Of a stretch of DNA of 6,976 nucleotides, positions 1-4,905 are shown one piece after another. Numbering within the stretch: the stretch's first letter is position 1; each line of letters begins with the position of its first letter. The position numbers and the translations under genes were made by a program. The notes under the pieces were generated by a model. The model worked only from the letters and a program-made list of their open reading frames with translations. It had not been told where the DNA came from and made no database searches. The DNA comes from Desulfobulbaceae bacterium (GTDB lineage Bacteria > Desulfobacterota > Desulfobulbia > Desulfobulbales > SURF-16), in assembly GCA_024763115.1 (NCBI GenBank), contig JANTGB010000118.1, positions 1 through 6,976 on the forward strand, read 5' to 3'.

Positions 1-72
1 TTGAAGTCTCATTTTACCATTCAACGTAAACCAGCATTGGGTACAAAACCCTCTGTGTTTTATATTATCTAG
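1..72 (+). CDS. dsrO: DsrO, C-terminal end (partial)
   Basis: The window opens inside a reading frame of 23 codons that ends at TAG (70-72). The peptide finishes KPALGTKPSVFYII, which resembles the usual C-terminal tail of ferredoxin-like NrfC/PsrB/DsrO iron-sulfur subunits (a 'KP.LGT.P.VYY' pattern as I know the family). DsrO is the periplasmic iron-sulfur subunit of DsrMKJOP and is normally encoded just before dsrP, which is the arrangement here: the stop lies 11 bases before the dsrP start. None of the cysteine clusters falls inside the window, so the call rests on the tail motif and gene order. Translation in the other frames gives nothing similar. Confidence 0.8.
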   Translation: MKSHFTIQRKPALGTKPSVFYII

Positions 73-83
73 GGTGAGGTATC

Positions 84-1265
84 ATGTTAGAAAAAGCACT
101 TCAAGGAAATGCTAAATATTGGTCATGGGTTGGCTTCCTGTTGACGATGATGGGCATAGGCGCTGCCTGCTATGTCATGCAGTTCAACTATGGTCTTGGC
201 CTTACCGGCATGAGCCGTGATGTCTCCTGGGGACTTTATATTTCCCAGTTTACATTTCTGGTTGGTGTCGCTGCTGCGGCTGTAATGGTAGTCTTGCCCT
301 ATTATATTCATAACTATAAGGAATTTGGTCGTATTACCGTTCTTGCCGAATTTCTTGCCATTGCTTCGGTTTCCATGTGTCTGCTGTTCATCATGGCTGA
401 CCTTGGCCAGCCGATCAGGGCGTTAAATGTTATTCTCCATCCGACTCCTAATTCAATTCTGTTCTATGACATGATTGTCTTGAATGGTTATCTGTTTCTT
501 AACTTGATATGCGGCTGGGTAGCTCTTAACGCTGAATATAAGGGAACTCATCCACCTAAATGGGTTTATCCTTTTGTCTATCTGTCAATTCCCTGGGCTG
601 TTAGTATTCATACGGTAACTGCTTTTCTTTACTGCGGTCTGCCCGGACGTCATTTCTGGATGACTGCAATTCTTGCTCCCCGTTTTCTGGCATCAGCTTT
701 TGCCGGTGGCCCTGCTTTTCTGATCCTTCTGGTTTTGATAGTTCGTAAGGTTTCAACTTTTGATGCCGGAGATAAGGCCATTCAAAAGCTGGTATCTGTA
801 ATTATCTATGCCGGTCTGGTTAACTTGTTTTTTGTCGGACTTGAGTTGTTTGTCGGCTACTACAGTAATATTCCCGGCCATATGCATACACTTGACTATC
901 TATTCTTTGGCCTGGCTGATCATGATACCGGCCAGATATACAATAACCTTGTTCCCTGGATGCGGGCATCTACTGCCATGGGTGTTATTGCTCTTGCCAT
1001 GTTCGGCTATAAGAAGACCAGGAATCATGAAGGCTCACTCGCTGTTGCCTGCGTTTTGATTTTTCTCTCTCTCTGGATTGATAAAGGTCTTGGCCTTGTT
1101 CTTGGCGGCTTTGTTCCTAATCCCCTTGAGTATATTGTCGAGTATTACCCGTCAATTCCGGAGATTTTCATTACCCTTGCTATCTGGTGCACAGGATTTT
1201 TTATCCTGACTATCCTTTATAAAGTCGGCATCGGGGTAAAGACCCAATCGGAAAGACTGCCGTAA
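84..1265 (+). CDS. dsrP: DsrP, NrfD/PsrC-family quinone-interacting membrane subunit of DsrMKJOP
   Basis: This 393-residue polytopic membrane protein is the NrfD-like subunit of the DsrMKJOP complex. In sulfate reducers that complex passes electrons between the menaquinone pool and cytoplasmic DsrC/sulfite reduction. About ten hydrophobic helices can be seen, near residues 12-34, 50-75, 85-105, 124-148, 159-183, 196-221, 234-258, 290-308, 317-342 and 359-382. Stretches I associate with DsrP include TGMSRDVSWG (41-50), LHPTPNSILFYD (118-129), IPWAVSIHTVTAFLYCGLPGRH (169-190, the most diagnostic), SNIPGHM (261-267) and WIDKGLGLVLGGFVP (331-345). The start is supported by AGGGTGAGG at 71-79 just upstream, which overlaps the dsrO stop, so the two genes are probably translated from one message. 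A strong terminator follows, making dsrP the last gene of the operon. PsrC or NrfD of another complex is the alternative, but these motifs fit DsrP better. Confidence 0.93.
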   Translation: MLEKALQGNAKYWSWVGFLLTMMGIGAACYVMQFNYGLGLTGMSRDVSWGLYISQFTFLVGVAAAAVMVVLPYYIHNYKEFGRITVLAEFLAIASVSMCLLFIMADLGQPIRALNVILHPTPNSILFYDMIVLNGYLFLNLICGWVALNAEYKGTHPPKWVYPFVYLSIPWAVSIHTVTAFLYCGLPGRHFWMTAILAPRFLASAFAGGPAFLILLVLIVRKVSTFDAGDKAIQKLVSVIIYAGLVNLFFVGLELFVGYYSNIPGHMHTLDYLFFGLADHDTGQIYNNLVPWMRASTAMGVIALAMFGYKKTRNHEGSLAVACVLIFLSLWIDKGLGLVLGGFVPNPLEYIVEYYPSIPEIFITLAIWCTGFFILTILYKVGIGVKTQSERLP

Positions 1266-1292
1266 ACAAATTTATTTATCTTGCTTCTTGTT

Positions 1293-1330
1293 AAGCTCAT
1301 TTCTGCTGTATGGCAGAAATGAGCTTTTTT
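1293..1330 (+). terminator. Rho-independent terminator after dsrP
   Basis: A perfect 14-bp stem pairs AAGCTCATTTCTGC (1293-1306) with GCAGAAATGAGCTT (1313-1326) around the 6-base loop TGTATG, and a run of T follows (1325-1330, then TATTTTA). It sits 28 bases past the dsrP stop and reads as the end of the dsr operon. The arms are flanked by A-rich and T-rich sequence, so it could also work weakly in reverse, but no minus-strand gene here needs it. Confidence 0.93.
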
Positions 1331-1410
1331 TATTTTATGGCGTTTAAGCATGCTATGGAGTAAAAAGACAGGTAAATATAAAGTTTTAAAAGTGACTGGA
1401 GCGGCATGTC

Positions 1411-3732
1411 ATGGTTGCAAAAAATATTCTTGAGCTGATTGGTAATACGCCTCTGGTGCCCATTGTCCGCCTGAAGCCAGCCGGAGATGTGCGGATATTT
1501 GCCAAACTTGAATCGGCAAATCCCGGCGGTTCAATTAAGGACAGGATTGCCTTGAGTATGATTGAGGCGGGTGAGGCCAATGGTCAGTTAACTCCCGACA
1601 AAATAGTCCTTGAGGCAACCAGTGGCAATACCGGTATCGGCCTGTCTCTGGTGTGTGCGGTGAAAGGCTATCGCTGTCAGCTGGTTATGCCTGATACTGC
1701 CAGCATAGAAAGGCGTAAAATCATGGAGGCATTCGGGGCTGAAATTGTTCTTACTCCCGGCAAAAAAGCAACTGACGGGGCCATTGAACAGGCCTATGCC
1801 ATGGCTCGTGAGCATCCTGATCTTTACTTTCTTACTGATCAATACAATAATGAAGCAAACTGGCGGGCGCATGCCAGGGGAACCGGCCCGGAAATATGGG
1901 AGCAAACAGAAGGCCAGGTAACCGATATTGTCGCTACCCTGGGAACTACCGGGACGGTAATGGGCTTATGTCATTATTTTGCCGATAATCATCCTGAAGT
2001 GCGGGTCACCGCAGTTGAACCATTTCTCGGCCATAAAATTCAGGGACTCAAGAATATGAAAGAGTCCTATAAGCCTGGTATTTTTGCTAAGAAGCTGCCC
2101 TTTCAGATAATCAATATCCCTGATGACGAGGCCTTTATGCATGCCCGTCTGCTTGCCCGTAAGGAGGGAATTTTTGTCGGGATGAGTTCCGGCGCGGCCC
2201 TGTGCGGCGCCCTGGCCCGGGCTGATCAGCTTGATAATGGCGTGGTCGTGGTAATATTTCCGGATGGAGGTGACAAGTACCTCAGCACCCCGCTTTTTAC
2301 CAGTCCGAAACCCGAAGAGGTCAAGACTGCCCAGTTGCGTTTTTTTAATTCCATGAAACGCAAAAAAGTCAACTTTACCCCTCTTTCCGGCAATAAGGTT
2401 ACATTTTACGCCTGTGGCCCAACTGCCTATGAAATTGCTGATCTTGGCCATTGCCGTCGTTTTGTTGTTGCTGATTTGATTCATCGCATTCTCTTAACCA
2501 AGGGATATCAGGTAGATTACTGCATGAATTTTACCGACATAGACGACAATACCATTGATGGCGCCCTGGCTGGTAACCAGAGTCTGGCTGATTTTACCTC
2601 TCATTATATTGATGAGTTCATGCATGATATTGATGCGTTGGGAGTGAAGCGGGCTACTCGCTATCCCCGGGCTTCCGAGCATGTGCCGGAAATGATAGAA
2701 CTGGCCCATCAACTGATCCACAAGGGGGTAGCCTATGAAAAACTTGGCTCAATTTATTTTGATATCTCTAAATTTCATGATTACGGTAAGCTTTCACGTA
2801 TTGATCTTGATAAGATACTGGTAGGTAAAACAGTTGATCTTGACGAATATGAAAAACATAATCCGTTGGATTTTACCCTGCTGAAAAGATCAACCCTGGC
2901 TGAATTGAAAAGCGGTATTTTTTATGAAACCGATTTCGGCAATATGCGTCCGGGCTGGCATATAGAATGTGCTGCCATGTCGCTCGATTTTTTTGGCGAT
3001 ACCATGGATATTCATACCAGTGGCCGTGATCTTATTTTCCCCCATCATGAAAATGAAAACGCTATTGCTGAGTCATTGACCGGCAAGCCTCTGGCTAATT
3101 TCTGGCTGCACAGTGAGTTACTGCTGGTGGATGGCAAGAAAATGAGCCATGAAAATAATAATGTAATTACTTTACGCGATGTTCAGGCCCAGGGCTTTGC
3201 AGCACGTGATGTGCGGTTTTTTCTGATGCGTACCCATTACCGGAAACCCATTAATTTTACCTTTAAGCGCTTGAAAGCAGCTCAGATGAGTCTCCGGCGC
3301 TTAGATGGTTTTATCCGTAAGCTTATCTGCCTGCCTCCAGGCCTGCCCCATCCTCAGGTTGCCGCTTATCTAAGTTATATGGAAAAAGAATTTTTTGCGG
3401 CTATGGATGATGATATGAATATGTCCAAAGGGATCGGCGTTATTTTTGATTTTATCAAGAAGACCAACCCCATTGTCGAAGAGGGGCGGCTTGACCGGGA
3501 TCAGAAAAAATATCTGCTGGAAAGTTTTGCCAAAATGAATGAAATTTTAAATATCTTCCGCTTGGAGGAATGTCCGCTGGCCCCGGAAATTGACAAGTTA
3601 ATCAAGGAAAGGGAAGTTGCCCGGCAGGAAAAAGACTGGCAACGGGCCGATAATGTCCGGGAAGAGTTGGCCCGTAAGGGGATTACTATTACGGATTCGG
3701 CCAAGGGACCAATCTGGAAAGAAAATGAGTAA
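1411..3732 (+). CDS. cysM-cysS: Fused cysteine synthase (CysM-like) and cysteinyl-tRNA synthetase-like protein
   Basis: This 773-residue protein is two full enzymes in one frame. Residues 1-298 are a fold-type II PLP cysteine synthase, closer to CysM than CysK: NPGGSIKDR with Schiff-base Lys43, TSGNTG 70-75 for substrate carboxylate, phosphate loop GTTGT 178-182, EGIFVGMSSGAA 252-263, GDKYLST 287-293. It would make cysteine from an activated serine and sulfide or thiosulfate. A linker of about 10 residues leads to residues 308-773, which match full-length CysS (E. coli 461 residues). Zinc ligands Cys335, Cys520, His545 and Glu549 are kept, as are RPGWHIECAAM 513-523 and the C-terminal RNA-binding tail (about 729-769, KDWQRAD...GI...D..KG..W). 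The class I signatures are altered: HIGH is DLGH (344-347), KMSKS is KMSHE (577-581), HGGGSD is HTSGRD (535-540). The start has GGAGC 8 bases upstream. The fold calls are secure; aminoacylation activity is not. The odd motifs mean a standalone cysS probably exists elsewhere. Confidence 0.92.
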   Translation: MVAKNILELIGNTPLVPIVRLKPAGDVRIFAKLESANPGGSIKDRIALSMIEAGEANGQLTPDKIVLEATSGNTGIGLSLVCAVKGYRCQLVMPDTASIERRKIMEAFGAEIVLTPGKKATDGAIEQAYAMAREHPDLYFLTDQYNNEANWRAHARGTGPEIWEQTEGQVTDIVATLGTTGTVMGLCHYFADNHPEVRVTAVEPFLGHKIQGLKNMKESYKPGIFAKKLPFQIINIPDDEAFMHARLLARKEGIFVGMSSGAALCGALARADQLDNGVVVVIFPDGGDKYLSTPLFTSPKPEEVKTAQLRFFNSMKRKKVNFTPLSGNKVTFYACGPTAYEIADLGHCRRFVVADLIHRILLTKGYQVDYCMNFTDIDDNTIDGALAGNQSLADFTSHYIDEFMHDIDALGVKRATRYPRASEHVPEMIELAHQLIHKGVAYEKLGSIYFDISKFHDYGKLSRIDLDKILVGKTVDLDEYEKHNPLDFTLLKRSTLAELKSGIFYETDFGNMRPGWHIECAAMSLDFFGDTMDIHTSGRDLIFPHHENENAIAESLTGKPLANFWLHSELLLVDGKKMSHENNNVITLRDVQAQGFAARDVRFFLMRTHYRKPINFTFKRLKAAQMSLRRLDGFIRKLICLPPGLPHPQVAAYLSYMEKEFFAAMDDDMNMSKGIGVIFDFIKKTNPIVEEGRLDRDQKKYLLESFAKMNEILNIFRLEECPLAPEIDKLIKEREVARQEKDWQRADNVREELARKGITITDSAKGPIWKENE

Positions 3733-3736
3733 CTCC

Positions 3737-3808
3737 GAACCCCTGAACCTCTGAACCTTTGAACCTCTGAACCTTTGAACCTCTGAACCCTTAAACCCCT
3801 GAACCTGC
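3737..3808. repeat. Tandem array of nine 8-base units (GAACCTCT / GAACCTTT)
   Basis: Nine contiguous 8-base units run from 3737 to 3808: GAACCCCT, GAACCTCT, GAACCTTT, GAACCTCT, GAACCTTT, GAACCTCT, GAACCCTT, AAACCCCT, GAACCTGC. Five central units alternate CTCT and CTTT endings, suggesting a 16-base higher-order unit that expanded; the outer units are degenerate. The array starts 4 bases after the stop of the fused cysteine gene and ends 7 bases before the next ATG, so it occupies 72 of 83 intergenic bases. Arrays of this GGTTCAGAGG-like type (minus-strand reading) are, to my knowledge, common between genes in deltaproteobacteria. Minus-strand frames through it give only VQRFRGS-like low-complexity peptide and are not genes. 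Confidence 0.93.
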
Positions 3809-3815
3809 ATAAAAA

Positions 3816-4397
3816 ATGTTATCCGAATCTAAAATAACAGAGGAAGAACAGGATATTTTCTTTGGCATCATTAACCGCTTCATCGGTTATTTCTCCCTGA
3901 AGGCCCAGGGCAGATCAACCAATGATACTGCCAACGAGTATCCCTTTGTGGCCATGGATACCCGGCAGATCTATGACCAGCTTGATTTTGTTAAAAATTA
4001 TCTGCAGTTAAGCTATGAAGGCACCCGGCCCTCTTTTGTTGATGTGGGCTGCGGTATTGGTAATGTCCTGATATTTGCCGAGCAATTTCTTTTTGATGTT
4101 TACGGGATTGAAAAGGATGAATACACGGTACGCATTGCCGAGGATCTTATCGGCAAAAACAGAATCGAGGCGGCTGATATTACGGTCTATCCCGATTATG
4201 CCCGTTTTGACGTAATCTATTATTTTTGCCCTCTGCCCAACCATGAGCCGCAAAAAAAACTGGAATGTTATATTGAAGATGAAATGAAATCAGGCGCTAT
4301 TCTTATTGCCAACCGAAAAAAAAGTATGAAAATAGACAAAGACCCCCGCTTTAATCGTTTGTCGAATAAACTGCCGATCTGGCAGAAGATATCTTAA
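3816..4397 (+). CDS. Class I SAM-dependent methyltransferase-like protein
   Basis: A 193-residue soluble protein with the N-terminal half of a Rossmann-type methyltransferase. Motif I, which binds S-adenosylmethionine, is FVDVGCGIGN (74-83). An acidic residue at the end of the second strand (Glu99 in YGIEKDEY) would contact the ribose. FDVIYYFCPLPN (131-142) sits where motif IV lies, but without the NPPY of N- or DNA-methyltransferases. The N-terminal helices (about 1-65) may form a substrate lid. The overall pattern recalls small protein-lysine methyltransferases of the FAM173/DOT1-like kind, but that is a weak guess; the substrate is unknown. An in-frame stop at 3810 forbids an earlier start, and no Shine-Dalgarno sequence precedes the ATG because the repeat array lies there, so expression may be low or coupled to upstream translation. 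It may be cotranscribed with the fused cysteine gene. Confidence 0.78.
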   Translation: MLSESKITEEEQDIFFGIINRFIGYFSLKAQGRSTNDTANEYPFVAMDTRQIYDQLDFVKNYLQLSYEGTRPSFVDVGCGIGNVLIFAEQFLFDVYGIEKDEYTVRIAEDLIGKNRIEAADITVYPDYARFDVIYYFCPLPNHEPQKKLECYIEDEMKSGAILIANRKKSMKIDKDPRFNRLSNKLPIWQKIS

Positions 4398-4419
4398 GGC
4401 GTCAACGCCCTTTTAAGAT
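4391..4419 (+). terminator. Possible weak terminator or hairpin overlapping the methyltransferase stop
   Basis: The inverted repeat ATCTTAA (4391-4397) with TTAAGAT (4413-4419) encloses a GC-rich inner stem GGCG-TCAA-CGCC (4398-4409). A 3-base bulge (4410-4412) lies on the right side. Read alone, the inner stem plus CTTTT looks like a short intrinsic terminator. The outer arms make it more like a bulged hairpin that contains the methyltransferase stop codon. Terminator function is uncertain. Confidence 0.35.
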
Positions 4420-4429
4420 TCAGGGCAGG

Positions 4430-4435
4430 TATAAT
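4430..4435 (+). promoter_or_regulatory. Candidate -10 box for the FKBP gene
   Basis: A perfect TATAAT lies 41 bases before the FKBP start codon, giving a predicted leader of about 35 bases. No good TTGACA-like -35 is seen 15-19 bases upstream, so support comes from the -10 box and its position between genes only. The box sits inside a small hairpin whose arms are GCAGG (4425-4429) and CCTGC (4442-4446). Confidence 0.35.
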
Positions 4436-4476
4436 GTTATGCCTGCTGATAAAACTAAAAAAAGAGGTTAGAGAAA

Positions 4477-4905
4477 ATGACAGCAGTAAAAGATGGCGAT
4501 ACCGTGCAGGTTCATTATACCGGCACTCTGGAAAATGGTGATGTTTTTGACTCATCCCGTGAACGAGGCCCCTTGGAGTTTACCGTGGGCGGCGGTCAGA
4601 TGATTAAGGGCTTTGATGCGGCAGTGGTTGGCATGGAGCCGGGCAGCAGTAAAAAAATAACCCTGCCGCCCGAAGAGGCTTATGGCCCCCGCAACGAAGA
4701 GATGATTGTTGATCTGCTCAGAGAAAATATTGATCCATCCATGGAAATCTCAGTGGGCATGACCCTCCATCTTTCCGGCCCCGGCGGACGTCCGGTTCCG
4801 GCCGTAGTCCATGAAATTCTTGATGATGTGGTAAAAATGGACGTTAATCACCCCATGGCCGGCAAGACATTGAATTTTGATATTGAAGTGGTCGGAGTTA
4901 ATTAA
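4477..4905 (+). CDS. FKBP-type peptidyl-prolyl cis-trans isomerase, SlyD/SlpA-like
   Basis: A 142-residue cytoplasmic FKBP that would catalyse proline isomerisation and act as a folding chaperone. The first FKBP half carries VQVHYTGTLENGDVFDSS (10-27) and PLEFTVGGGQMIKGFD (32-47) with AVVGMEPG after it. The chain then leaves the FKBP fold at PPEEAYG (64-70) for an inserted flap ('insert-in-flap') domain of about 50 residues (71-120). It returns with DVNHPMAGKTLNFDIEVV (122-139), typical of SlyD/SlpA proteins. There is no signal peptide and no His/Cys-rich metal-binding tail, so it is the short form rather than E. coli-type SlyD. The start is supported by AGAGG at 4463-4467, nine bases upstream. 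The gene ends in TAA at 4903-4905, overlapping the 3' end of the convergent receiver-pyruvate kinase gene by 8 bases. No terminator is visible downstream. Confidence 0.93.
   Translation: MTAVKDGDTVQVHYTGTLENGDVFDSSRERGPLEFTVGGGQMIKGFDAAVVGMEPGSSKKITLPPEEAYGPRNEEMIVDLLRENIDPSMEISVGMTLHLSGPGGRPVPAVVHEILDDVVKMDVNHPMAGKTLNFDIEVVGVN

Noticed and set aside
808..1059. Plus-strand 83-codon frame inside dsrP
   Set aside because: Out-of-frame overlap with the well-supported DsrP membrane protein.
1340..1410. Possible promoter for the fused cysteine gene (TATAAA at 1377-1382)
   Set aside because: A promoter is expected after the dsrP terminator, but no acceptable -35 lies 15-19 bases upstream of this box and the sequence is simply A-rich.
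1588..2721. Minus-strand frames inside the fused cysteine gene
   Set aside because: Antisense shadows; the plus strand encodes continuous conserved enzyme sequence here.
2548..3153. Cysteine persulfide synthesis by the CysS half
   Set aside because: The reported PLP-dependent persulfide activity of CysS uses lysines of KIIK and KMSK; here these read NTID and KMSH, leaving one lysine, so this half is a poor candidate. The PLP site of the CysM half is separate.
1411..3732. Mycothiol ligase (MshC) identity for the CysS half
   Set aside because: MshC lacks the C-terminal RNA-binding region and occurs in Actinobacteria; this protein keeps that region, so the similarity to MshC is only an analogy.
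3737..3808. CRISPR array
   Set aside because: Units are 8 bases and contiguous, with no spacers and no cas genes in the window.
3598..3810. Minus-strand frame of 70 codons with VQRFRGS-type repeats
   Set aside because: It is the translation of the 8-base tandem array followed by the antisense of the fusion gene's 3' end; low complexity and no family match.
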